Below are positions 16,404-25,240 of a stretch of DNA of 64,000 nt, piece by piece. The notes beneath the pieces were generated by a model. That model saw only the letters and a program-made list of their open reading frames with translations. It was not told the origin of the DNA and ran no database searches. The DNA is taken from positions 3,906,001 to 3,970,000 of the forward strand of contig NZ_CP108427.1 in the NCBI RefSeq assembly GCF_035982055.1, written 5' to 3'. How positions within the stretch are numbered: position 1 is the first letter of the stretch; every line of letters begins with the position of its first letter. Source of the stretch: Streptomyces sp. NBC_01288 (GTDB taxonomy: Bacteria; Actinomycetota; Actinomycetes; Streptomycetales; Streptomycetaceae). The translations under genes and the position numbers were made by a program.

Positions 16404-17216
16404 ATGAAGAGATCATCGGGCATACGGCTGTGCGTCACCGTCGCGGTGGGCGCACTGTCGCTGGCCCTCATCACCGGCTGCTCCGACGGCGGTTCGGACA
16501 AGGCCGAGAGCAACACCGAGAACGCCGCGCAGGGTTCCGGGAAGAACACCGCCAAGGCGCTCACCGCCGCCGAGTTGAAGAAGCTGATCCTCGCGAAGAG
16601 TGATCTCGCCGGCTACGAGATCGCGCCGGTCGACAAGTCGGTCCCGGCCGCCAAGACCGCTGTCACCGTCGACAAGCAGCAGTGCGAGCCGCTGGCTTGG
16701 GCCATGTCCGCGCAGGCGCCGGGTGACGCCGCCTCGGCCACCAACGAGACGGCCACCGAGACGAAGAAGGCCTCCGCCTCTCCCTCCAAGTCCGTGGAGG
16801 ACATGACCGAGAAGGAGATGGAGGACGCGTTCAACGCCTCGCTGGACCACCCGGTCACCCTCATCGGACTGTCCTCGTACGACGGCGACGGCGCGGAGAA
16901 AGCCTTCAAGTCCGTCTCCGACGGGGTGAAGAGCTGCTCCGGCGGCTTCGCCCTCACCGTGGGCAAGGACACCCAGAAGTACACCGGGGTCGTCGCCGAG
17001 AAGGCCTCCGACAGCGGTGACGAATCGGTGGCGTTCGGCGCGAGCAGCGTCATGGAGGACACCGGCGGCCAGAAGGGCACCGTGCACACCGAGGTGGTAC
17101 GCCACGGCAACAGCCTCGTCACGTACTACACGGTCAACATCGGTGCCCTGATCGCGAACAAGGCCTACACCGTGCCGTCCGCCGTGATCGACGCCCAGTC
17201 CGCCAAGCTGAAGTGA
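16404..17216 (+). CDS. secreted lipoprotein of unknown function
   Basis: 270 residues. Lipobox ITGC at about residue 21 is preceded by a basic start and hydrophobic core, and followed by a Gly/Ser/Asn/Lys linker and a globular part with AELKKLILAKSDLAGYEI. The layout matches a broad family of Streptomyces lipoproteins with no known role. It starts 41 nt after the surface-protein gene on the same strand and may share its transcript. It converges on hutH. Confidence 0.8.
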   Translation: MKRSSGIRLCVTVAVGALSLALITGCSDGGSDKAESNTENAAQGSGKNTAKALTAAELKKLILAKSDLAGYEIAPVDKSVPAAKTAVTVDKQQCEPLAWAMSAQAPGDAASATNETATETKKASASPSKSVEDMTEKEMEDAFNASLDHPVTLIGLSSYDGDGAEKAFKSVSDGVKSCSGGFALTVGKDTQKYTGVVAEKASDSGDESVAFGASSVMEDTGGQKGTVHTEVVRHGNSLVTYYTVNIGALIANKAYTVPSAVIDAQSAKLK

Positions 17217-17258
17217 CGTACGGGGCCCGGCCGTTGCCATGGCTGGGCCCCAACTGCC

Positions 17259-18803
17259 TTACCTCAACGGCCCGGTGACCTTCTCCACGGCCTCGACCAC
17301 GTGCCCGCCCCGCACGAACGCGTCCGCCGCGGCCAGGTCGGGAGACAGGAACCGGTCCGGCCCCGGACCCTCGACTCCCGCCGCCCGTACGGCGTCGATG
17401 ACCGCCTGCGAGGCCGGCGCCGGGGCAAGGCCCTCGCGCAGCTCGACGGCGCGCGTCGCGGCGTACAGCTCGACGGCGATGATCCGGGTGAGGTTGTCGA
17501 CGGCGGTGCGCAGCTTGCGCGCGGCCGACCAGCCCATGGAGACGTGGTCCTCCTGCATCGCGGAGGACGGGATCGAGTCGGCGGACGCCGGTACGGCGAG
17601 CCGCTTCATCTCGCTGACCAGCGCGGCCTGCGTGTACTGGGCGATCATCAGCCCGGAGTCGACACCGGCGTCGTCCGCGAGGAACGGCGGCAGCCCGTGC
17701 GAGCGGTTCTTGTCGAGCAGCCGGTCGGTACGGCGCTCGGCGATCGAACCGAGGTCGGCGATGGCGATGGCGAGGAAGTCGAGGACGTAAGCCACGGGCG
17801 CGCCATGGAAGTTGCCGTTGGACTCGACCCGACCGTCGGGCAGCACAACGGGGTTGTCGACGGCCGACGCCAACTCCCGCTCGGCGACGAGCCGTGCGTG
17901 CGCGATCGTGTCGCGTCCGGCGCCGGCGACCTGCGGAGCGCACCGCACCGAGTAGGCGTCCTGGACTCGGGGTGCGCCGTCCTGGTGGTGCCCGGTCAGC
18001 TCCGAACCGGCAAGCACGGCAAGCATGTTGGCGGCGCTGGCGCCCTGCCCGGGGTGCGGGCGGATGGCGTGCAGCTCGGGCGCGAGCACCTTGTCGGTGC
18101 CGAGCAGCGCCTCCAGGGAGAGGGCTGCCGTGACGTCGGCGGACTTGTACAGCATGTCGAGGTCGGCGAGGGCCATGACCAGCATGCCGAGCATGCCGTC
18201 GGTGCCGTTGAGAAGGGCGAGGCCCTCCTTCTCTCGCAGTTCGACCGGCGCGATCCCCGCTTCCGCGAGCAGCTCACCGGCGGGCCGTACGACCCCGTCC
18301 GGGCCCTCGGCGTCGCCCTCGCCCATGAGGGTCAACGCGCAGTGGGAGAGCGGCGCGAGGTCGCCGGAGCAGCCGAGGGAGCCGTACTCGTGGACGACGG
18401 GGGTGATCCCGGCGTTCAGCACGTCGGCCATGGTCTGCGCGACCTCGGGCCGCACACCGGTGTGCCCCGAGCAGACGGTCTTGAGCCGCAGGAACATCAG
18501 CGCGCGCACGACCTCCCGCTCCACCCGCGGCCCCATCCCGGCGGCGTGCGAACGAACGATGTTGCGCTGCAACTGTGCCCGCAGTTCCGGGCTGATGTGC
18601 CGGGACGCCAGCGCCCCGAACCCGGTGCTCACCCCGTACACGGGCTCCGGCTTGGCGGCCAGCGCGTCCACGATCTCCCGCGCCGCGGCGAGCGCCGCGA
18701 CGGCCTCACCGGAAAGCTCGATCCGGGCGCCCCCACGCGCCACGGCGAGAACGTCGGACGCGGTGACCCCGGACGTCCCCACCACCACAGTGTGCATATC
18801 CAT
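17259..18803 (-). CDS. hutH: histidine ammonia-lyase
   Basis: First step of histidine degradation: L-histidine to trans-urocanate and ammonia, cytoplasmic. 514 residues, the usual length. The MIO cofactor forms from the tripeptide in GSLGCSGDLAPLSH; here it is Cys-Ser-Gly instead of the common Ala-Ser-Gly, as I recall is normal for Streptomyces HutH. Other family marks: YGVSTGFGAL, QLQRNIVRSHA, NGNFHGAP and QEDHVSMGW. ATG at 18803 (MDMHTVVVG) is chosen because the promoter appears leaderless from it (see 18811-18849). The remaining hut genes are not in the window. The gene stands alone, converging on the lipoprotein gene. Confidence 0.96.
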   Translation of the reverse strand: MDMHTVVVGTSGVTASDVLAVARGGARIELSGEAVAALAAAREIVDALAAKPEPVYGVSTGFGALASRHISPELRAQLQRNIVRSHAAGMGPRVEREVVRALMFLRLKTVCSGHTGVRPEVAQTMADVLNAGITPVVHEYGSLGCSGDLAPLSHCALTLMGEGDAEGPDGVVRPAGELLAEAGIAPVELREKEGLALLNGTDGMLGMLVMALADLDMLYKSADVTAALSLEALLGTDKVLAPELHAIRPHPGQGASAANMLAVLAGSELTGHHQDGAPRVQDAYSVRCAPQVAGAGRDTIAHARLVAERELASAVDNPVVLPDGRVESNGNFHGAPVAYVLDFLAIAIADLGSIAERRTDRLLDKNRSHGLPPFLADDAGVDSGLMIAQYTQAALVSEMKRLAVPASADSIPSSAMQEDHVSMGWSAARKLRTAVDNLTRIIAVELYAATRAVELREGLAPAPASQAVIDAVRAAGVEGPGPDRFLSPDLAAADAFVRGGHVVEAVEKVTGPLR

Positions 18804-18810
18804 ATTCAGG

Positions 18811-18849
18811 AGCGTACGCATTGAATGCAGCGGTGTCACTACCGGGTAG
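18811..18849 (-). promoter_or_regulatory. hutH promoter, apparently leaderless, with a flanking palindrome
   Basis: On the minus strand: -35 GTGACA (18839-18834), a 17-nt spacer, -10 TACGCT (18816-18811), 7 nt, then the ATG at 18803. The interrupted palindrome CTACC-G-GGTAG (18839-18849) abuts the -35 and is a candidate operator for histidine control. Confidence 0.55.
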
Positions 18850-18872
18850 CCACTTAGACCCTTACAGGTAGG

Positions 18873-20021
18873 TCACGCCCTACGGCCCCGGAACCGCCGC
18901 CGCTCCGCCGGCATCTCCGGCGTCGGCGAGTCCGCGAGCCGTACCACCGGATCGTCGGGGCCGTCCCGCCCGGCGACCACCGGCTTGTCGGCGCGGAGGG
19001 CCTTCGCGCGGTACTGGGCCGCGTCCGCCAGCCGGAACAACCGCCGACCGGAACGGACCGCCCCGATCGGATCCTCGGTCGACGCCACCCCGCACGCGAC
19101 ACCTTCACCCAGCTCCAACTCGGCCGCCCTGCGGCACAGTTCGACCGCCGCGTCGACCACTTCATCGGCGGGCGGCCCGACCGCGAGCAGACAGAACTCG
19201 TCGCCGCCGAGCCGCGCCGCGAGCGCGCCCGGCAGCATCGCCCCGCACAGCGACAGCACCGAACCGAAGCGCTCAAGCAGCCGGTCCCCCACGGCATGCC
19301 CCCGGGTGTCGTTGACACGCTTGAGCCCGTTGAGGTCGCAGACGACGAGGCTGACCACGACCCCGTCACGCCGGTGCCGTTCGATCGCCTCGTCCAGTCG
19401 CACGTCGACGGCACGGCGGTTGGCGAGACCCGTGAGCGCGTCCGTGAAGGCGAGCCGCCGGGCCTCCTCCAGCCGCTCGGTCTGCGCGATCCCGGCCGCG
19501 ACGACGGAGGCCAGGACCGTGGCGAAGTCGGCGTCACCCCGGTCGAAGACCGGCGCACCGACAGGCCGCGCCACATACAGCTCGCCCCACGCCCGCCCGT
19601 GCAGGACGATCGGGGCGACGACACAGCATCCGCGCCTACGACGCCGTAGGGCGGCCACCCGCTGGTGGCAGTAGCCGGGGCTGCCCGCGGCCGGGCCCTC
19701 GGCGGTCTCGACCCAGGCGTTGGGCTCGCCGCCACCGGCCCAGCGTTCGTGCAGGAACTCGGTGATCTCGGGGAACTGGTGCACCGGATAGGTCTCCCCG
19801 TCCGGGAACTCCTCCTCGCCCTCGGCCCGCTCCCCCACGTTCACCAGGACCCGCAGCCGCCCCAGCTCCCGCTCCCACACCGACAGCGCGGCGAAACTCC
19901 CGTCCAGCGCCCGGCACGCCCCGGCCGCCGCCGCCCGCCAGGACTCACGAGGGGTGTGTGCCGCCGCCATCCCCTGCGCCAGCTCCACCACGGCCGCCAA
20001 CCGCCTGTCCTCACCCATCAC
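18873..20021 (-). CDS. GAF-GGDEF diguanylate cyclase
   Basis: 382 residues, cytoplasmic. An N-terminal GAF-like sensor domain (about residues 10-180) is followed by a GGDEF domain (about 190-355) with the intact active site RLGGDEFCLL, so synthesis of cyclic di-GMP from two GTP is expected. No EAL domain; the RxxD inhibitory site before GGDEF is not evident. The N-terminal motif FTDALTGLANRRA is the usual start of a GGDEF domain. The start is GTG at 20021 or ATG at 20018. It lies 34 nt downstream of the P450 gene on the same strand and could be read from it. Cyclic di-GMP controls development in Streptomyces. Confidence 0.9.
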   Translation of the reverse strand: MMGEDRRLAAVVELAQGMAAAHTPRESWRAAAAGACRALDGSFAALSVWERELGRLRVLVNVGERAEGEEEFPDGETYPVHQFPEITEFLHERWAGGGEPNAWVETAEGPAAGSPGYCHQRVAALRRRRRGCCVVAPIVLHGRAWGELYVARPVGAPVFDRGDADFATVLASVVAAGIAQTERLEEARRLAFTDALTGLANRRAVDVRLDEAIERHRRDGVVVSLVVCDLNGLKRVNDTRGHAVGDRLLERFGSVLSLCGAMLPGALAARLGGDEFCLLAVGPPADEVVDAAVELCRRAAELELGEGVACGVASTEDPIGAVRSGRRLFRLADAAQYRAKALRADKPVVAGRDGPDDPVVRLADSPTPEMPAERRRFRGRRA

Positions 20022-20055
20022 TCCAGGCTAGGGACATCAGGGACATAAAGGGATG

Positions 20056-21429
20056 TCAATGCGGCGAACGGGTACCTCCGGCGGCAGACCTCACCGGGTG
20101 CGGGACGAGCCGTAGACCCTTCGGGCCGGGGATCGGTTCCCTGACCGACACACCGACCCTCAGGCCGGGCGGAATCCCGAGCCGCCAGCGGGCGCCGACC
20201 GCCGCCATCGTGGCCAGGATCGCGGCGCAGGCGAAGTTGTCGCCGACGCACTTGAACCGGCCGCCGCCGAACGGCACGAACGCGTGCCGCACCGGCTCCC
20301 ACCCGCTGTCCGGCAGCCACCGCTCCGGGGAGAACACCTTCGGATGCGGGAAGAGCCGCGGATCGGTGTGCAGGGAGTGCATGCTGTACGCGGTGTCGGT
20401 GCCGCTCGGCAGCATCACCCCGCCCAACTCCACTGCCGCCACGGTGCGTTGGGTCACCAGTTGCACCGAGTGCAGCCGCATCGCCTCGAACATCACCGCC
20501 CGCGTGTACGGCATCGCGCCGTCCAGGTCCGCCAGGGTCGGGGCCCGGTCCAGGGCGGCGATCTCGGCGAGCACCCGCTCCTCCGCCCCCGGCCGCAGCG
20601 CCAGCCGGAACCACGTCCAGGCCAGCATGGTCGGCACGTTGGCCGCGCCGCCGACCAGCAGGGCGATGATCTCGTCGCACACCAGGTCGTGGTCGAGCGG
20701 CCGACCGGTGTCCGGATCGCGCGCCGCCAGCAGACACGCCACCACGTCACCCGCGGCCCCGTCCACCGGCTCCCGGTCGCGGCAGGCCTCCAGCGCCTCG
20801 CCCACCACGGCCCGCATCCGGGCCATCGCCTCGTCCCCGCGCCGCACGAAGGGCAGCGGCAGCCGATCCACCACCTCGGGCATCATCGGGCGTTCGACGG
20901 CCGCCTTCTCGATCACCGGCAGGACCCGGACCACCTGGTCGAGGACCCGGTCGGTCATACGCCCGGAGAAGACCGTCTCGGCCATCACCGCCACGGACAG
21001 GGCCTTCATCTCGTGCAGCACGTCCACCGGGCGCCCTTCCTCCCAGCCGGCGCACGTCCGCTCGGCCTGCCGGTGGATCGCCGTCAGGTACCGCTCGATG
21101 TGCGCCACCGTGAACGCCTTCCGCACGGTCCTGCGCTGCCGGTGGTACAGCTCCCCGTCCGAGGTGATCAGGCCGTTGCCCAGCAGGGTCGCCAGCCGCT
21201 GGAACTGCCTGCCCCGCCCGAAGCTGCGCCCCTTGGAGGACTGCACCTGGTGCACCAGCGCGGGGTCGGTCACGACGTAGACCGGCGCGGTTCCCAGCCG
21301 GACCCGGACCAACGGCCCCTCCCGCCGCAGCGATTCGAGGAACCCCAGCCGGTCGCCGACGAGGTGGTGCAGATGCCCGATGCCGGGCAGGGCGCCCGGT
21401 GCGGTGGGTACGTCGTCGACGGTCGGCAC
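20056..21429 (-). CDS. cytochrome P450 of the terpene locus (A), atypical I-helix
   Basis: 457 residues, soluble bacterial P450. The haem loop FVPFGGGRFKCVGDNFA carries the Cys ligand, and the K-helix ExxR is in EAMRLHS. The I-helix reads LLVGGAANVPTMLAWTW: where most P450s have an acid-alcohol pair (AGHETT), this one has Ala-Asn, so proton delivery must differ from the textbook case or the reaction is unusual. It starts MPTVDDVPTAPGALPGIGHL. It is divergent from P450 B and the terpene synthase across 238 nt. Likely role: oxidation of the terpene; this is inferred from position. Confidence 0.9.
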   Translation of the reverse strand: MPTVDDVPTAPGALPGIGHLHHLVGDRLGFLESLRREGPLVRVRLGTAPVYVVTDPALVHQVQSSKGRSFGRGRQFQRLATLLGNGLITSDGELYHRQRRTVRKAFTVAHIERYLTAIHRQAERTCAGWEEGRPVDVLHEMKALSVAVMAETVFSGRMTDRVLDQVVRVLPVIEKAAVERPMMPEVVDRLPLPFVRRGDEAMARMRAVVGEALEACRDREPVDGAAGDVVACLLAARDPDTGRPLDHDLVCDEIIALLVGGAANVPTMLAWTWFRLALRPGAEERVLAEIAALDRAPTLADLDGAMPYTRAVMFEAMRLHSVQLVTQRTVAAVELGGVMLPSGTDTAYSMHSLHTDPRLFPHPKVFSPERWLPDSGWEPVRHAFVPFGGGRFKCVGDNFACAAILATMAAVGARWRLGIPPGLRVGVSVREPIPGPKGLRLVPHPVRSAAGGTRSPH

Positions 21430-21667
21430 AGGGCAGCCCCCTTCGGTCGCGGACGGTGCTCACCCCGTGGTCCGGGTGCCCCGACCTCGTACCGACAGCA
21501 GTGTCCTCGTCGTCCGGCCGGCCGGACAGGGCGCCAACTGCCCAGCCCAGCGCCCCTGTCGTGCTCCCGCACGCGCCCTTACGGGCCGCCCTCTCGGCGG
21601 CCGACCATGGTGGCCGTCGGATCCGCCCGGACCTCTCCGACCGGACCTCCGAGCCGAGGAGCGCCGC

Positions 21668-23131
21668 ATGTCCGCACCGGCCCCCGTCACCCCGCCGCCG
21701 TCCGCCACTGAGGCGCTGCCGATCCTGGGGCACGCGCTGCCGATGTGGCGCGACCCCATGCCGTTCCTGCTGCGCCAGCACACCCGAGCGCCCGTGGTGC
21801 GACTACGTCTCGGCCCCAAACCCGTCCACCTCCTCACCGATCCCGATCTGGTGCGCAGGGCGCTGGTCACCGAACCCCAACGCTTCGACAAGGGCGGCCC
21901 GTTCGTGGACGCCGCCCGCACCCTGATCGGCGACGGCCTGGGCACCTGCTCCGCCGCCGACCACCGCCACCAACGCCCGCTGATGAACCAGGCGTTCCGT
22001 CCGGCCCGCGTCACCGGCTATACGGCCGCGATGGTCGACTGCGCCCGCGAGACGGTCGCCTCGTGGGCGCCGGGCCAGATCGTGGACGTGTGCCGGGAGA
22101 TGCGCCGCCTGGCCTGCCGGGCCCTGACCCGCACCCTGTTCTCGGACCCGGCCCAACTGCGGCTCACCGCCGAGATCGAGGAGGCGTACACCGTCCTGAT
22201 GCCCGGCATGTGGTGGCAGATGGTGATCCCCTTCGGGCTGGTGCACCGCGTTCCGCTGCCGGCCAACCGCCGCTTCGAGCGGGCCCGGGTCACCGCCCGG
22301 TCCCTGATCGCGCGGATGGTCGCGGCGTACCGTGCCCGCGGCGCGGACCTGAGCGACGGGCTGTCCCTGATCATGGCCGCCCGGGACGACCAGGGGCGGG
22401 CCTTCACCGACGAGGAGGTGTGCGACCAGATCGCCACCCTCATGATCGGCGGCATCCCCGCCACCGCCGACCTGCTCTCCTGGACGTTCGCCGTCCTGTC
22501 CGGGGACAGGGCACTGGAGCAGAGCCTGCACGACGAGGTCGACACCGTGCTGCCGGGCCGCGCTCCCGTCCACGACGACATCCCCGCCCTGCCCCTGCTG
22601 GGCCGGACCCTGACCGAGACCCTGCGCCTGTACCCGTCGGTCTCGGTCCTCAGCCGCAGGGTCACCGGGGACGTCGACCTCGGCGGCACCCGGCTGCACT
22701 CCGGGGACGAGGTCATGTTCAGCCCGTACTGCCTGCACCGGGACGCGGAGCGTTTCCCCGACCCGGAACGCTTCGACCCGGACCGCTGGCTGCCCGGCAG
22801 GGTCGGCCGCGAACAGCGCGAGGCGTTCATCCCGTTCGGGGCGGGCACCCGCAAGTGCATCGGCGACGCGTACGGCATGGCCGAGGCGACCCTGGCCGCC
22901 GCGCACATCCTGTCCAGGGTGCGCCTGGCCAAGGTCCCCGGCACCCACGGTCCGCGGCCGATGCTGCGGATGACGCTGTCCCCGGTCCCGCTGAACCTGA
23001 CGGTGGAGCCGCGCGCCACGAGGGCCACGGCGGCCGAACAGGCGGAGAACCGGCAGGAGTTGAGGTTGAGGGTGCCGACCAGCCCGCAGGAGGAGCCCGT
23101 TGATGAAGCCGGCGAACCCGCGGCCGACTGA
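21668..23131 (+). CDS. cytochrome P450 of the terpene locus (B), atypical I-helix
   Basis: 487 residues. Haem loop FIPFGAGTRKCIGDAYGMAE and ExxR in ETLRLYPSV are intact. The I-helix reads LMIGGIPATADLLSWTF: Pro replaces the conserved acid and Ala the next Thr, though a Thr follows one place later. ATG at 21668 has GAGGAG 7 nt upstream, which decides the start; longer in-frame readings lack a ribosome binding site. The 3' end overlaps the terpene synthase gene by 29 nt, so the two are translationally coupled. It probably hydroxylates or epoxidises the synthase product; electron-transfer partners are not in the window. Confidence 0.92.
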   Translation: MSAPAPVTPPPSATEALPILGHALPMWRDPMPFLLRQHTRAPVVRLRLGPKPVHLLTDPDLVRRALVTEPQRFDKGGPFVDAARTLIGDGLGTCSAADHRHQRPLMNQAFRPARVTGYTAAMVDCARETVASWAPGQIVDVCREMRRLACRALTRTLFSDPAQLRLTAEIEEAYTVLMPGMWWQMVIPFGLVHRVPLPANRRFERARVTARSLIARMVAAYRARGADLSDGLSLIMAARDDQGRAFTDEEVCDQIATLMIGGIPATADLLSWTFAVLSGDRALEQSLHDEVDTVLPGRAPVHDDIPALPLLGRTLTETLRLYPSVSVLSRRVTGDVDLGGTRLHSGDEVMFSPYCLHRDAERFPDPERFDPDRWLPGRVGREQREAFIPFGAGTRKCIGDAYGMAEATLAAAHILSRVRLAKVPGTHGPRPMLRMTLSPVPLNLTVEPRATRATAAEQAENRQELRLRVPTSPQEEPVDEAGEPAAD

Positions 23132-24113
23132 ACACCGGCTCGCCGTACCGGAGTTGTGGTGTCCCGTACCCCCGGCCCGGCACCCCGAGGAAACGGAGAT
23201 CACCGAGCGGACGATCGCCTGGATGCGCCGCTACGGCTACATCACCACCCCCGCCGACGAAGTCGCCGCGCGCGCCGTGCAGTTCGGCGAACTCGGGGCG
23301 CTGACCCATCCGCACGGCAGCCTGGAGGGCGCCGTTCTCGCGGCGCAGCTGATGGTGTGGCTCTTCCTCCAGGACGACCGCTTCGCCGAACAGGCCCCCG
23401 CGCAGGGCCGGATGGAAGACCTGGCCGACCACATCCTGTGGTCGCAGCGGGTGTTGCAGGGCGCGCGGGACCCGGTACCGGAGCCCTACCTGGAAGCCTT
23501 GATGGACCTGCGCACCAGGCTGACCCGTATGGCAGCCCACCACGAACAGGTCGAGCGGATCGCCGACGGCTTCAACCGCTACCTGGGCGCCGCGGCGGCG
23601 GAGGCGATCTACCGCACCAAGGGCATCGTGCCGGACCTGGACCAGTACCTACGCCTGCGCGAGTCCACGATCCTGATGCGGGGCATGTGCTTCGTCGTCA
23701 TCGAACTCGCCGAGGACTGCTACCTGCCGGGCCCCCTCTGGGCCCGCCCCGACGTCCGCGCCTGCGAACAGGCCGCCGCACGCGCCGTCGCGTACACCAA
23801 CGACATCATCTCGGGCGTACGCGAACTGCACTGGCCGAACCACACCAACCTGATCACCGTCCTGGCACAGCACTCCCGCTGCCCCCTCCAGGACGCGCTG
23901 GACAGAGCCGTCCGCATGTACGAGCGCCAGATCACCCTGTACGACCACCTGTCCCGCTCCCTCCTGGCAGAGGGCGACACGAGACTGACCCGGTACGTCC
24001 GCGGGATGGGGGCATGGATCCGGGGCAACGTGGACTGGTCGATGACCTGCGGGCGCTATCACGTGACGACGCCGGGGCGGGGTGGGGGCGGGCCGGGGTT
24101 GTTCGAGGGGTGA
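23103..24113 (+). CDS. class I terpene synthase
   Basis: 336 residues, single alpha domain, the size of bacterial sesquiterpene cyclases. The metal-binding Asp motif is DDRFAE in FLQDDRFAEQ (about residue 90). The NSE triad is NDIISGVRE (about residue 225: Asn, Ser, Glu in canonical spacing). The C-terminal Arg-Tyr pair that closes the active site is present (CGRYHV). Expected reaction: ionisation of farnesyl (or geranyl) diphosphate and cyclisation; the product cannot be told from sequence and I do not recognise the ortholog. ATG at 23103 has AGGAGG 9-14 nt upstream. The stop codon lies in a 22-bp tandem repeat. Confidence 0.93.
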   Translation: MKPANPRPTEHRLAVPELWCPVPPARHPEETEITERTIAWMRRYGYITTPADEVAARAVQFGELGALTHPHGSLEGAVLAAQLMVWLFLQDDRFAEQAPAQGRMEDLADHILWSQRVLQGARDPVPEPYLEALMDLRTRLTRMAAHHEQVERIADGFNRYLGAAAAEAIYRTKGIVPDLDQYLRLRESTILMRGMCFVVIELAEDCYLPGPLWARPDVRACEQAAARAVAYTNDIISGVRELHWPNHTNLITVLAQHSRCPLQDALDRAVRMYERQITLYDHLSRSLLAEGDTRLTRYVRGMGAWIRGNVDWSMTCGRYHVTTPGRGGGGPGLFEG

Positions 24114-24166
24114 ACGGGGCTGGTTCGAGGGATGAGCAGGGCCGGTTCGAGGGGTGAACGGGCGCA
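24101..24166 (+). repeat. three 22-bp tandem repeats across the terpene synthase stop
   Basis: Units at 24101-24122, 24123-24144 and 24145-24166, each starting GTTCGAGGG and differing at few positions. The first unit contains the stop codon of the terpene synthase (24111-24113). Confidence 0.8.
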
Positions 24167-24194
24167 TCTCATCAACACGGCCAGCCGCAACTCC

Positions 24195-24254
24195 CCAGGG
24201 ACGCGGGGCTGTATCGATATGCGGCTCCGCCGCGCGGGCGCGACCAGCCACAAC
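24195..24254 (-). repeat. dispersed intergenic repeat, type 1a copy
   Basis: Reverse-oriented copy of the element described at 6419-6480: GCGGCTCCGCCGC hairpin and GCGCGACCAGCCAC. It fills much of the gap between the terpene synthase and crotonase genes, which converge on it. Confidence 0.8.
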
Positions 24255-24299
24255 GCACCCGCACCCGGCAACGCACACAAGCCCCCTCTTCCTCCCCCG

Positions 24300-25094
24300 C
24301 TACTCCCCCGGCCACTCCGGCGTCCGCTTCTCATTGAACGCCGCGACCCCCTCCGCCCGGTCCCCCGAAAACGCCACCGACCGCCACGCCGCATCCTCGA
24401 CCTCAAGACCGGCCCGCAGATCCAACCCATGCCCCAACCGCAACGCCCGCTTGGCCGCCCGCAGCCCAACAGGCGAATTCGCGGCGATGCGCGCACCCAG
24501 AGCAAGTGCCTCCTCGCGGTCCTGGCCCGCCTCCACCAGAACATCCACCAGCCCCAGCCCTGCCGCCTCCACCGCAGCCAACCTCCGCGCGGTGAAGATC
24601 AGTTCGGCCGCCCGAGCCGCACCCACCCGCCGAGGCAGCAACTGCGTACCGCCGCCCCCCGGAATCACCCCCACCGACACCTCCGGCAGCCCCACCACAG
24701 CCGTACCGTCCGCCACGATCAGGTCGCAGGACAGGGCGAGTTCGAAGCCGCCACCGAGGGCGAAGCCGTGCACGGCGGCGATCGTCGGCATGGGGAGCTC
24801 CAGGACGCCGGTGTACGCGCCGCGCGCGACCGGGCGCTGCCGTACGAGATCCGCGTCGCTGAACGAGTTGCGCTCCTTGAGGTCCGCGCCGACGCAGAAC
24901 GCCCGCTCGTGCGACGAGGTCACCACGGTCACGCGCACGTCCCGGTCCGCCGCCAGCGCCGCGCAGGCCTCGGCGATCGAGCGCGCCATCGCCGTAGAGA
25001 CCGCGTTCATGGCCTTGGGCCGGTCCAGGACCAGTTCCGCGACATACCCGTGCCGCCGCACCAGCACGAACTCCCCGAACCGCTCCTCGCTCAT
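24300..25094 (-). CDS. enoyl-CoA hydratase/isomerase (crotonase family)
   Basis: 264 residues. Crotonase fold with the oxyanion-hole signature FALGGGFELALSCDLIVA (about residues 105-122) and the second Glu-bearing segment GLPEVSVGVIPGGGGT (about 135-150). Both glutamates expected of a hydratase are present, so hydration of 2-enoyl-CoA is likely, in fatty acid or branched-chain degradation. C-terminal ending FNEKRTPEW is typical. AGGAGG precedes the ATG at 25094, and two GGTTAAC direct repeats lie just upstream. From memory this gene is a stable neighbour of cyaA in Streptomyces. Confidence 0.92.
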   Translation of the reverse strand: MSEERFGEFVLVRRHGYVAELVLDRPKAMNAVSTAMARSIAEACAALAADRDVRVTVVTSSHERAFCVGADLKERNSFSDADLVRQRPVARGAYTGVLELPMPTIAAVHGFALGGGFELALSCDLIVADGTAVVGLPEVSVGVIPGGGGTQLLPRRVGAARAAELIFTARRLAAVEAAGLGLVDVLVEAGQDREEALALGARIAANSPVGLRAAKRALRLGHGLDLRAGLEVEDAAWRSVAFSGDRAEGVAAFNEKRTPEWPGE

Positions 25095-25105
25095 GACCGC
25101 CTCCT

Positions 25106-25122
25106 GGTTAACGTGGGTTAAC
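25106..25122 (-). promoter_or_regulatory. paired GTTAAC sites before the crotonase gene
   Basis: GGTTAAC occurs twice with 10-bp spacing (25106-25112 and 25116-25122), immediately upstream of the ribosome binding site of the crotonase gene. Each GTTAAC is self-palindromic. One helical turn of spacing suggests an operator on one DNA face. Confidence 0.4.
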
Positions 25123-25240
25123 AGACCTCGCCCCGATCATCGCACGGCCCTTCCCCGTTCGGGTGACATCCCACCCAACTCCCGCCGCACCGCCCGTAGA
25201 AGCGCATAACGTGCGTCCGCCACACCACAGGGGAGGGATC

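Noticed and set aside
20034..20057. TTGACA and repeated ATGTCCC upstream of the GGDEF gene
   Set aside because: The hexamer lies inside the end of the P450 gene and no -10 is found at 16-18 nt; symmetry is partial. Kept only as a note.
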